Shown here piece after piece: positions 1 through 12,200 of a DNA stretch of 64,000 nucleotides (its first letter is position 1; each line of letters opens with the position of its first letter). The notes beneath the pieces are model-generated. The model was not told the DNA's origin, did no database searches, and saw nothing but the letters and a program-made list of their open reading frames with translations. The DNA is from Phaseolus vulgaris (lineage: Eukaryota; Streptophyta; Magnoliopsida; Fabales; Fabaceae). Both the position numbers and the translations under genes were made by a program. The stretch covers positions 5,602,791 to 5,666,790 of the forward strand of contig NC_023753.2 of NCBI RefSeq assembly GCF_000499845.2, read 5' to 3'.

Positions 1-129
1 TAAAAACTCCTAAAATTGGACCGTGCTCCGTCCAAGTAACATATTATGGGCCTCAACTATCAGCCCATATTATCTCTTCTTTTTGTTGAAAATTGATGGA
101 GGAGAAATAACGGCTAAGTAAATACAAAT

Positions 130-865
130 GGCAAAGGAAATTACTTCCTGCACCCAATCAATTGGTTCCTGCACCCGACAAACTTTTTAAAACCCCATTT
201 TGCCCTTGTCTTCGTTAACATTTGCAGTTGAAGCTTCCGGACGCCCATGTCCGTAGAAGGAAAATGGCTTACAGATATCATCATCCAGAATAGCGTTCTG
301 CATTCTGGATGTACATATCCAGAAGAGTTAAATGTGTTTCGGATATGGGGATGCGGAAGTATACCCACAACCTTCTGGATAAAGCCATTCGCGCACATAA
401 ATCACTTCTGGATAAGAAAATTTGGAAGTCAAAAATCACTTTCGCATAAAAGTATCCAGAACGCACAGGACATGTTAAAACTCAACTTGTCTTCTCCGGT
501 GGCTTCATTCTCTGTCGCTGTCAAACTTCCTCGATGCCTCAGTGACCACAACAATGGACGTCCTTTGCTCCTATGTTTGTGTTCGTTGAAGGGCTGTTCA
601 AGTGAAGCTTTCACTGCGTCAGAGGAGAAATGTGAACGAAAGAATGGGAAAACGACGGTGATTGTTGGATTGAGTGCGAAAACGAAAGAGGCAGTAGCGG
701 CTGCTATATTGCCTGCAAAAACGAAAGGGGTTGGGTGTTGTGATTAGGTACAAATTTCACTTAATCTAATTTTAATTTCATTAATTAAGGACATTTTAAT
801 ATTTTCGCATACAGAGTTGGGTACCAATCTAGATTGATTGGGTGCAAAATGAATAAAATCAATTC
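130..865. mobile_element. Putative non-autonomous Mutator-like element, copy 1
   Basis: A 14-base perfect inverted repeat, TGCACCCAATCAAT at 149-162 and its complement at 833-846, brackets this stretch. The left 80 bases (CTGCACCCGAC, then a T-rich run and CCCATTTTGCCC) match the left end of the better-defined element at 877-1783, so the two are relatives. Inside are scattered TTCTGGATA/TATCCAGAA motifs between about 285 and 460. The 166-codon open frame at 247-747 resembles nothing I know and is probably chance. Outer borders are approximate and no target duplication was found; the right end may have been hit by the neighbouring insertion. Confidence 0.45.
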
Positions 866-876
866 AATAAAATGGA

Positions 877-1783
877 GGCAATTGCTTCCTGCACCCGATC
901 AATTGTGACTGGCACCCGACGAATTTTTTAAAATCCCATCATGCCCTTTTCTTCTTCACTTTGAAAAATATTGTATGCTGAGGTAGAGGAAGTTCATTGT
1001 TGTGTGAAGCTTTAGTTCGCACCATCTTCTAGAACTACCTCCACCTCTAGTCTGAACCATCTTACAACATATATAACAAAATAACATTCAATCCAACATA
1101 TATAAAAAATTATAACACATATAGTATAAAAAAACAAATGAAAAATTCCATAGAAGCCAAGTGCCCTAAACTACCTAACACTAATACGGATAACCATATC
1201 CGCAGAACAACAACAACACTATGGAACAAATTATCCACAAGTCAAATGCCTCTTGCGGATAAAAATATCCGGAGGCCATTCTTCCACAACTGCGGATAAA
1301 AATATCCGGAAGCCAAGTGCCCAACTGCGGATAAAAATATCCAGAATCCAGTCCTGAATTGCAGATAAAAATATTCAGAATGCAATAGTAAACTACGGAT
1401 AAAAAAGTGCGAAACTCAATAATGAATTACGAATAAAAATATCCGGTAGGCATGACAGAGTATCTTTCTCCGACGATGGTTCCTTCTTCGACTTCAGAAG
1501 CTGACGGTGGCGGCTGCTGCTCTACCTGCGATGATGAAGCTCACTGCTGGTGAAGGAAACCAAGGGAGACGATGGTTGCGACTGCTGCTTCAAACACAAA
1601 TGAACAAGAAGAAGAAGAAGAAGAAAAATAGGATTGGGTGCCTATCACATTTTAAGATATTTTCATATTCATTAAGGGTAGATTTTTAAGATATTTTCAT
1701 ATTCATTGATTGAACTTTTCCTATTGGGTGTGTGATTGGGTGTCCGTTAAAAATGATATGATATGGTGCAAGGAGAATTTGCC
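877..1783. mobile_element. Non-autonomous Mutator-like element (MULE) with 9-bp target duplication
   Basis: The 907-base element starts GGCAATTGCTTCCTGCACC and ends with the inverted relative GGCAAATTCTCCTTGCACC (15 of 19 positions match). It is flanked on both sides by the same nine bases, TAAAATGGA (868-876 and 1784-1792). A 9-bp duplication plus terminal inverted repeats is the hallmark of Mutator-type transposition. No transposase frame is present, so it would depend on a partner in trans. It contains a 35-bp minisatellite and a short GC-richer segment (about 1440-1630) with CTG/GAAG-rich sequence that could be captured host DNA. Confidence 0.75.
1249..1450 (+). repeat. Minisatellite, about 35-bp unit, six degenerate copies
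   Basis: The core GCGGATAAAAATATCCGGA recurs at about 1255, 1290, 1325, 1360, 1397 and 1428, a spacing of 31-37 bases, with decay toward the right. The core is itself nearly palindromic (GGATA...TATCC). It lies wholly inside the MULE-like element at 877-1783, and a looser version (GGATAACCATATCC) precedes it near 1188. Confidence 0.8.
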
Positions 1784-1792
1784 TAAAATGGA

Positions 1793-3312
1793 TTAGATTC
1801 ATCCCATTTCAATATTGGACAGAACTACTTGATTCCGTGGATTCGATTGACCTACTAAAATTTAAAAATAATAAAAATAAACAAGTTTAAAAAATGGATA
1901 ATTCATGAATTAATCACCAAATAAATAAGTAGAGACGTACAACATGTTAAATGAGAGGCATGGTTTCCTTCAATTCAAGGCATACTAAGTATTTCAATCC
2001 TGTTCTGTTCTATCTAACTCCAAGAATTTAGTGTTGTATATTTCGTTATATTTAAAAAAAAGAACATGATACATATATATATATATATATTAGTGATTAT
2101 CAACATAAATATTTAGTTTGATATCATGTAATTAAAAAAAAAGGTTTTCAATGAAAATCAAGACATAAGATAAATATTATTTTGAATTTATCTCGAAAAA
2201 ATTATTCAGCATTGTCAATATTTTCGTATTCGTAGTGGTGTGAAAGAAGATTTGATTTCAAATCGCTTAACAATAATGTTCTTAAGATTAGTTCATTCTA
2301 TCTGTTAGTAAAGGTAAGGGAAGGTTGTAACACCTGAGCAGTGTTATACCATGACAGAACATTAAAACAATTTAAGCCTAATCATTCCTTAAGTAATTTA
2401 GGCTTTGTTTGGATTAAGGAGTTCAAAGTTGAGGGTGTGGAAGAGTGAGAGTGTGAGAAGAAAGTGTGAAAAAAATTAGTGTATTTGGATTAAGATAGGT
2501 TAGAGTGGATGTGGGAAGAAAGTTTATTGAGATACGTGAGTGATGTGATGGTTGTAAGAGTATTTTAAATTATTTTGAATAGTGTAAATTGTAAGATTAC
2601 AAATTTACCCTTATATATAAAAAAAAATTATTAATTTTGTACATATTTTAGTTAATTAAAATAATTTAAAGTTTCATTTATAAATAAATAAATAAAATGA
2701 AAAATTCAAAGAAATAATTAAATATAATTTTAAATGTAAGTATAATTTTATTATTTTTCATTTTATTAATTTAAATTAATTTTTTTACTTAAGTTATTTT
2801 ATTTAAATAATTTTAATATTATTTATGATTTTTTAAATTATATTATATTATATATATACACAAAATTATTAATAATAATAATTTCCATTATTAATATTAT
2901 TGTATGAAAGGCATTATGGTCTTTTCATTCCATTTCTCTCTCATAATCCTAAATACCCTCAACTTTTCACTCACTCTCACCCTCAACTTACCCCTCTCTC
3001 TCATAGAAACAAACAAGGGTGACACACATTCACCTTCACCCTCAACTTCCATCACCCCAAAAGCAAACACACACTTAATGTAAGTTTTTTTTCTATCATT
3101 ATACCTTAAAATCATTTTATTTTTTTTTAGGGTTTAGGGTTTCATAGGTAATATAAAAATTGCCCCATGACCCTGTGGATCCTAAAGTTTGGCAAGCAAT
3201 ATTCCAAGTCAACTTGGTACATAGTAAGAAGGTTTTGAAGAGAGAGTAGGTATGCCTAATCTCTTAGAAAACAAAATGGTACAGTTAACAAAAGTTGGTA
3301 TTAAACCACTCC
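1793..3312. other. Intergenic, AT-rich; possible foldback element and telomere-like motif
   Basis: No gene seen. (AT)n lies near 2071-2090. From 2402 to about 3083 the flanks are purine-rich on the left (GGATTAAG...GTTGAGGGTG) and the complement on the right (CACCCTCAACTT...), giving imperfect inverted arms of about 100-150 bases around a very AT-rich core. This looks like a decayed foldback or MITE-type element without an identifiable target duplication. Two tandem TTTAGGG units (3126-3139) lie about 240 bases upstream of the DUF688 start codon and could act as a telo-box in that promoter. Confidence 0.45.
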
Positions 3313-3319
3313 TATATAT
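3313..3319 (+). promoter_or_regulatory. Candidate TATA box of the DUF688 gene
   Basis: TATATAT within CTCCTATATATTCAG lies about 60 bases upstream of the ATG at 3378, a position compatible with a short 5' leader. This is inference from spacing only. Confidence 0.4.
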
Positions 3320-3377
3320 TCAGAGATTACCACTATAAAATGGACTTTACTGCAAAAATGCACCAAAGCAATGAAAA

Positions 3378-4504
3378 ATGAATGCAACAGCAAAGAAAAA
3401 ACATGTTAGGGAACCACCTGCAGTTCCTTTCATATGGGAAGTGAAGCCAGGAATTCCTAAGAAAGATTGGAAGGCAGAGGCAGAAGTCTCTTCACTAGGC
3501 CACTTCCCTCAAACTCCTCTCAAGCTAATTGCCTCAGTTCCATTTGTTTGGGAAGAAAAACCAGGAAAACCCCTTCCCAATTTCTCAGATGTGTCAGTTG
3601 ATCCTGTGCTTCCAAAACCCGAGAAAACACTAATTCATATAGCATCATCTTCAGGTTTTTCTGTTGCATGCAACTTTGGCCATGATGACAAAGACAAAGG
3701 AAGCTGCAGTTATGACAGTGAAAGCATAACTAGCTTAGACCTTGAAGCTTTTACATTTGATGCAGACGAGTCATTTGGTTTGGTTCCCTCACTACTTGCA
3801 AATTGTCTTGTACCATCAGCAAAAGTTTCCAGTGCCATTCCACTGGCAGAAACCCCCTCCTCTCCAGCTTCCTCAGAGACAGATAGCAGCATAAGCAGCT
3901 ATGCAACTGGCAGGTCAAGTCCAATTGGTGCTACTTTCCTTGAGAGCCTGTTTCCTCTGTATGCACCTCAGTCTGGCTTCCTTGAAAGGGATGAGAACTT
4001 GCAAAAAGAAACTTCAAGTACACATGAAGTAGGAGCCAAAGATTTTGATCATGTAGATATTGCCAGTGACATGATAAGGAGGCCACCAACACTCGGAGAG
4101 CTAATTATGATGAGTCGGAGAAGAAGCTGCAGAAGGAAAGCAGTTCAAATGAAAAAATGGGATCTGCCAAAGGTAATAACATAACATTTGGGACAATTTT
4201 TAACATCTATAATTAAATGATTAAATAGTATATGGCATTTGTTATAACTTTTATAATAACATAGAAACTATACTTTATAATGCATGTGTAGATTTGATTT
4301 TCTCTTTCAAATGAGGATAAATTGTCACATGCATGGTAATGATATTGAACAGAAGTTTAAGTGAAGCTGTCTTCTTTGCATGTCAATATTGTGCAGAAAA
4401 TCACAAGACAGCAAGCTTTTGGATGTTTCTCGATTGTAACCAATAGCAAAATGATTGAGGGGCTGCTGAAGAGAAAGTACTTCCCCAGACATAAACTGAT
4501 ATAG
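3378..4504 (+). CDS. DUF688-family protein (two exons)
   Basis: Exon 1 is 3378-4172 and exon 2 is 4397-4504, giving 300 residues. The donor AAG|GTAATA and acceptor GTGCAG|AAA are in phase 0. Exon 2 adds 35 residues ending at TAG 4502-4504; without splicing the frame stops after three intron codons. Two copies of a tryptophan motif are visible, PFIWEVKPGIPK at about residues 17-28 and PFVWEEKPGKP at about 55-65. This motif is typical of the plant-specific DUF688 family. The middle (about 90-210) is Ser/Thr-rich and low complexity, and the C-terminus is basic (RRRSCRRK). There is no signal peptide or membrane segment. Family function is unknown; the basic tail might suggest nucleic-acid or nuclear association, which is a guess. 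The start is the first ATG of the long frame after a plausible TATA box. Confidence 0.82.
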
Positions 4505-6239
4505 ACAGAATCAATTCTGTAGAAGGAAATATCAAGAAGAGAAGTACCAAAAACACTGCTCCATAAAAAAATGCCTATCTGCAAATTGATTTTAAATCAC
4601 CCTCTTTTAATTTACTATGTCAAGTTTCTTGCAATTTATGGGTCTATTTGTTAAGAATGTGGAAAGTGGATTGTGAAAGATTATAGTTTTTCACTGTAAT
4701 ATATACTCACTGGTCTTTTTCAAAAAGATAGCCACTGTGATACTTACTATTATGGCTGTGTGTACATTCTTCTTCAACAAATTAGTTTTTGTGTCATCAA
4801 ATTGATAATCTCTCCAAATTAAGGCTTACATTTAAAAATAACTCAGGTGTCTCAATAAAGGTAGTTAAAAAAACTGCACAAGTTAGAGAGATGAAATTCT
4901 AATTTCAATTAGAAAACGGTATAAAAACACTTAAAGAATTGTATATACTGTATCACATAATTTTGAAAATGGCCCAATAACAACGCTAGTTAATTTACAT
5001 GAAAATAATTAAGTTTCAAAAGCAAAGTCCACTGTTTTCAACAATTCTCTTGGTACTTCAATAAAAACTAGAGAAATGCTATAGAAAATTTATGAGGGTA
5101 CACTAATTTTTTTTTATTGGTGTAAGCAGTTGACAATAGAGAGGGAATTCTTTTTCTTAAAAAATAGAGAAAGTGTAGAATATTGATGAATAGTATAAAA
5201 GTTATAAAAAAAAAGGAAGGAAAAGTAAAATTATAGCATGTTCATCTATTTGTATACCCAACTTGGATGTAAAAATTTCAATATTTTTTCTATCTGATGA
5301 TTTAGATATCTATTTCAAACACTAGTTCCATTTTTATATCATGAAATATCACTTACAACTTTAAAAATGTCTATTCATTATATGTTTAATAATAATATAA
5401 TTTATGTTTTAAATATTTATTGTTATAAATTATGCTGTAATGAATATGTTTATCCTAGACCACACCCTTGTTAAAATACTTAACAATGAAAATGAAGTGA
5501 TGAAAAGAAGTAGCTTTTTAACGGAGACGTTAGCTGTAAATATACAGTAAAATGTCTCATTCTTCTTCTTCGGGCATTAATTGTGTGCATGCAGAGTGAA
5601 TTTATGGGAGACATTGGTACGCGTAACTATACATTGTTCATTGCTCACCACTAATTTATGAGCAGTAATAATTTTGCTGTATTAAAAGCGTTGTGTATCG
5701 CAAAGGACAAGAGTGCTGAGACAACCTTCTGCTCTAAGGCTGTAACATCGAATACAGGGTCTTCTGCCTCTAATTTATTTTATTTTAAGTACAAAATTAT
5801 AATGGTTATGTGAAATTTAAAACTTCACCGTTCAATTAAGAGGAGTCATGTGCAGTGCAAGCTGTTAAACAAATGTACTGTTCTTTTCAGTTAAAGGTTT
5901 ATTTTATGGTCAGAAGAACTATTTATAATATAGCCAAAACCTTTTTGGGAAATCAAAAAGCCTAACAAATAAAACGAGCAACATAATTTGATATCCATTT
6001 GACAGATAATAATATACGAAAACAAGTGCTTCTAAGAAGATATACAGTAGTAGAAACTTGCAAATGCTCTATAATAGTGAAGTGTTTTATCCCCCTATCG
6101 ATATGATCCTCCATCTATTTGCTAAATGTAAACGATTATATCTAATCACAAAAAGAAACTGGTTTTACCCAGTCTGAATGCATGGAAATTGAGACGTGAA
6201 TCCTGCAGCAGGTACATATGTAGAAACTAGGAATAGGGA
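4505..6239. other. Intergenic region between two convergent genes
   Basis: AT-rich sequence containing the 3' flanks of the DUF688 gene (left) and of the ERL-like kinase gene (right), which point toward each other. I see no open frame, repeat or RNA gene that I can support. Confidence 0.6.
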
Positions 6240-9200
6240 TCAAGTGCTCTTCGATATAACATCCCCAAAGCGAACAAACCATTGAGCATTGGTTGAGTTA
6301 TCTTCTTGGTGAGGTTGTTGTCCTTCCACTTTTCGAGGTTGTCCCTTCTCGATCACAAAATGCGCATAGTCAAACTTCTTTGCAGGTGGAGCAAGGATCT
6401 TACTTGGAGGTGAAGGAAGTAGTGATACCAGAACCCTGGCTACTTCATGCATGGTAGGCCTCTCAGAAGGGTTCTTTTTCGTGCAAAGCAAAGCAAGCTG
6501 AAAGGTCTTCTTAACATGAGCTAGATCAATGCAGGTTATAGACACCTCTGCATCCACAGCCTCCATTACAGTGTTGTTATCTGCCTTGGCCAATATCTGA
6601 ATTCATGCAAAAATCAGTCCAAAAATCGAAATAAATGAGCTAAAAACTTAAATATATTAGCATTGCTCTGGTAAATGGCCCTCCCAAAATGAAAAAACTG
6701 TTACACCTTTTGTATTTTTGTTAACCCCTACAATACACTAAACAAATGGTTTTCTATATAACAAGGACGACTAATATAAAGCAAAAACAGATTTATAGCA
6801 TGCAAATAGTAATACACGTACCAATTGATGCAAATTAGACTCATTGTCCACTGCCTTTTTTCCAGTTAGTAGCTCCAAAAGAACTATGCCAAAGCTATAC
6901 ACATCCGATTTTTCATTCAGCCTAGATGTTCGGGCATACTCAGGGTCAATATAGCCTATAGTTCCAAGGACATAAGTCGATGCATGAGTTCTTGCGGTCG
7001 AGATGGATTTTGCAGTACCAAAATCAGAAAGATGAGCCTCGAAGTTCTCATCCAGCAAAATATTCGAAGATTTTATGTCCCTATGAACTATTCTTGGGTT
7101 GCAGTCATGATGGAGATAAGCAAGTCCTTCGGCTGCTCCAACAGCAATCCTCAGACGTGTTTCCCAATCAAGTTTTACCTTCGAGGGACCTGCACCAGAT
7201 GAAACATCTTAAGTACCAAAGCCAAAACAGAATCGCAGCAATCTAAAAATACAACATGAAAGTTGACAATATGCAGAGTTGACAATCCTAGCAAGTGAAT
7301 CAACATTACCATGTAGAAGATCCCACAATGAGCCATTCGCCATATAGTCATAGAAAAGAAGATTTCCATCGGGAGTAAGTGCATATCCATGCAAGGTGAC
7401 AAGGTTTCTATGTCTAATGCTACCAACTGTCTCAAGTTCGGTCTCAAACTCCCTTAAATTGTGTGGTTGTTGGTTATAGAGTCGCTTAATTGCAATTGGT
7501 CGGGAATTCTTCAAAACACATTTGTATACAGTACTAGAGGCACCATAACCTATGATATACTTCTCATTGAGATTCTCAGTGCTTCTCATTATATCATCCA
7601 AGGTGTGGATAGCCATATCCATGTGAAGAATAACTAGTCTTGGAGGACCTGAAATGAGGCAAGTTCAACACAACAAAAATAAGGAACATTTAAGGCAGCA
7701 GTAAACTGATATAACGAGAAAATGCTAGATCCTTTTAACATGCCTTGCCCAGTTCTGCTAGATCCTTTCATCAATTGCTTAGATTGGCTGGATCTATAGA
7801 AGGCTACAATGACCATGGCTAACAATATCATAATTCCAAGCGTGAGACATACTACAGCAACTCTGGAGAAAATCTCTGAAAAAAATGTACAGAATTGACC
7901 TCAGTATATTATAGTAATTCATTTACAAAAATGCCTTTTAATAGGGAATAGGCATTAGACCTCTTGATTTCGGAATGTAGGGACGACATATTGATCCCAA
8001 CCAATCTCCACATAATAATGAATTTCCAAAGAAGCTGCCAAAGGTTACATTACATGTTATTCATACATAAAAGATCAGCATCAATTGAAACTAATAGGCT
8101 TCTCTACAATACCTGTCAGCTGAAAACCTTGAAAAGTTCTTCATTGAAGGAATTACTCCAGAAAGATTATTATAGGACAAATTTCTAAAATAAAAAAAAT
8201 AAAAAACATAAGAACAGAAAACAGTCCAAAGATGGCAAAAATGGGACGTAGGGGGAACACAATTAAGGCACAAAGCTGGCTGTCAGGGGTACTCACAATA
8301 GTGTAAGACTAAAACAATTGGTCAGCTGATCAGGAATCTTCCCACGCAGATCATTGTTGTTCATAATCCTACAATATAATTTAAGTAAAAATAAGTTGAT
8401 GCTATTATCCCCCAATGGATCAACACAATACATAAAGCATAAAATACTTCAGAAGTTATGCATACAAAGACATAAGGTTCTGCAGCTGTCCAATTTCCGG
8501 AGGAATGCTACCAGAGAGATTGTTGAATGACATGTCACTAGAAGCAGAATAAATTATGTTAATAAATTAATTACTGTTAAAATCTTAACAAGAGATTGGA
8601 GTTTACACTTCCACAGAAGAATATAAAACTCACAGAATTTGAATGCTTCTGAGATTCCCAAATTCAGCTGGCAAGGAACCTCCAAGGTGGTTGTGACTCA
8701 AGTTGCTGCATTTATGACGAGAAAATATTATTCAGGAAAGCAATAATAGAAAACCAAAAAAAAAAAATGATCACATGGTTCATTACGATATCTTTCTTAC
8801 AGGGTCAAGAGATGTTCCAGATAACCAACAGATGCTGGAACATGTCCTGAAAAATTATTGCTAGATAGATCCCTGAAACAAGGTATAAAATAAATAAAGG
8901 TAATATCCCCACACATCATCAGGTTAGATATGGTTTTTCTGAGGAAACTTACAATGTATCTAGATTAATAATATGCCCCAACTCGACGGGTATATTCCCC
9001 TTGAAGTTGTTCGCAGAGAGGTTTCTGGACAAGACAATTTTTACTGTTAAATTACTAAAAATAAGAAATCTGGTATGAATACAATGAAACAAGTTTCAGA
9101 TAACATACAAGTATGTCAAGCTATCAAGGTTGCGGAAGCTCAATGGAATGGAACCATCTAACTGATTACCATGCACATTACTGAAACGAATCATTGAAAA

Positions 9201-12200
9201 ATCATGCAAGGTATTGAAAACATCATGATATTCTAAACAGCTCAGCAGAACTAGCGGGTAGCAATGAGAAATCTTACAACTGGTTTAAGGCTGTGCAGGA
9301 GCTTATGTTATGTGGAATAGTTCCATCAAAATGATTATTGGCAAGATTCCTGAAAATAGTAAATGAAGCTACTTTACACAAGACACTGCAACAATTATTG
9401 ACAGTGTAACTGACTGACTATAACTTACAATTCAAAAAGATGTTCCAGCTTCCCAAACTCATTTGGAATTTTACCAATTAGGTGGTTGTCATTCAATTGC
9501 CTGGAGAAAACATAATCCGTAAGTACATTCACAAAAAACCTAGAGTTTTGGTACAAATAATACAAGTCAACTCACAAGTAGCTCAGTTTGGACATATTGC
9601 CGAGTTCAGGAGGTATCGGGCCAGTAAGCATGTTTCCATGAAGGTACCTGATCAATTAAATTTCTCAAGACCAAAACTAGCATAGTAGAAGTTTAAGTCA
9701 ATGGATAGTTACACTCACAGCTTTCCAGTGAAGGTCAGATTCCCAAGTATTGGGGGAATTGATCCCACTAACTCATTCTCACTCAAATCCCTACAACAAT
9801 GTCACGTTACAATGCAGAAGACATGTTTAATAACAAATCTACAGATACAAAAGGAATTGCGGTACTCAAACCGCCAAATTATTAATATAATCTTCAAATT
9901 TAGAATAATGACAAAGTATACTTACAATATTGCAAGGGCTTGCATCAAACCAATCACTTCTGGAATCTTCCCAGTTAATCTATTTCCTTGAAGTGACCTG
10001 GGCCCAAATCACAGTGATACTTGATTATATACAAATCACCATTCTCGAATAAAATAACTAGTGTTTGTCGATTCACAGTACTGAATAAAACAATAACCTC
10101 AGTTAAAATACTCACAAAGTAGCAACTTGCAGAAACCCAATATTATATGGAATCTCTCCAGTAAACTGATTATATGATATGTCACTGAAATTCAATGGAA
10201 AAAATAGGGTGGTGGCAACGATGAGATAGTTATCGAAAATCAAATATAAAACATACCAAATAATAGTTACTTGGCTTACAAGATTTCAAAACTAGTACAG
10301 TTCCCTATGCTGTCAGGTATAGTACCAGTCAAATTATTGCCTCTCACGTCACTGAGAAATCGTAGAAAACAACATAAGAAAAAAGTAAAAACATATGTAA
10401 GGTTACAAAAATGATCCAATGTGAAGCTTCATCATGCTTAGGTTGGATTACTCACAAATACCACAATCCAGTTAATTGACATATATCAGGGGACAGACCA
10501 CCACTCAACATGTTCCCTCGTAATCCGCTGCATTAATGAACAATCCCAATAAAAAACTCTCCTTGTTAAAGAACTATTAAGATACAGGCAGACGTAAAAG
10601 TAAAATACACAACAAAAAACATAAAACCCACAGGTACTGCAAGACTTCATTCCAATAGAGTAATCTTGGGATCTCTCCAGTGAGCCTATTTCGAGCAAGA
10701 TCACTGCAAACATAACAGGACAGTAATCGCACTTACTTAGAGACAGCTAAAGCAACAGATCGTAAAACACTCAAGTAACAAAAACTTCTGTTATTTCCTC
10801 TTTTTATTACAATGGATGAGTGTCATTTTAAAAAAATACCAACACGGTATAATTTAGTATTGAGTTTGAGAAGAGGAGCAGAACTTACAGAGTCTTCAGA
10901 TTTGGAATTTGGGTTAGAGTTGAAGGGATAGGACCAGTTATCTGATTACTCTTTAAATTTCTGCATTCAACAATTCAACTTAAGTCTCGTACAATTAAAG
11001 CCGAACAAAATTATAAATGTCAAGTCTGCTTTCAAACTTACAAAAACTCAAGTTGCTTTAGCTTTGACAGGGAGAAAGGTATATCACCATAAAGCTGATT
11101 ATCAGACAAATCCCTTCAATTAAAAGAAAAAAAATGTAATAAGCAATTATATCTAAAAATATTTCCCAGAAAAACAGGATCAACATGGAAGTAGGTAATA
11201 AGAGAAGCAAAAAGCCTACAAATGAAAAAGTGCTGCACAGTTTCCAATTTCATCTGGGATTTGCCCCGTTAATTTATTCCCTTGCAAGTCTCTGGTTGCA
11301 AAACATGCAGATATCTCAGAAGCAAATCATATGTCAAACTAAACAAATACATGCATTTCAGATGAGAATGGTAAACATACATTGACTGCAAGTTTCTCAA
11401 GTCACCAATGGCTGGGGATATCTCCCCACCGAGGTTCAAGCTGGAAAGGTTCCTAGAAGAAGAGAACAAAGCACTTTAAATCAACACAAAGAGTTAATTA
11501 ACGCAAAAGGTTGTCAATGAGAAAAGATTAATACAAACGAAACAAATAATCACAGAAGGATAATAAGCTCACAGAGAAACCACAGAAAGGCTGCCATTAT
11601 CGCAGGAAACTCCACGCCAAGAGCAAAAGTCGTCATTGTGAACGTCATCCCAGTCAAGAAGCACGTCTGGCATATTGCTAAAAGTAGCCTTCATCGCCAT
11701 TAATGCCTGTCCTGCGCATTTTCAAAGCCCTTCAACACTCAAGCATTTCCAGAGCTCAGTACCGTACAAATCTATCAATTATCAATGCCATAGTACATAG
11801 TGTTCCATCGTCTACGATTAGCAATTATATGGAAGACGACTAAAAATCGCATACAAAATACTTCTAAAAAATTCAATTAATTCACCTACGACAAATAATT
11901 GCAATCATCAAACCACGGCAATGTGGTAAAACATTGTTGAGAAAATAACAAAAAAAAATACATCGGACGGATAGTTCTTTTTTAAAAGTGTGTATCCAAT
12001 CTCTTAGTAAAGAGCAAGCAAGTTCCGACATTGAATATACCCATTTCATATTCAAGAAATTATTTAATGGATTAACACGAGTTAGAGTGAACCAGTGAAA
12101 GAAGTCCATTTTTATCCCTGTAATCTGGCTTTCATAAATTTCAATACTATAATGTAACAGTTGTAATTGTAACAAAATAAAAAATCTACAAAAGCACTCA

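Noticed and set aside
247..747. 166-codon open frame at the left end
   Set aside because: It lies inside a repeat with inverted ends, has no recognisable domain, and contains the repeated TTCTGGATA motif. It is most likely chance.
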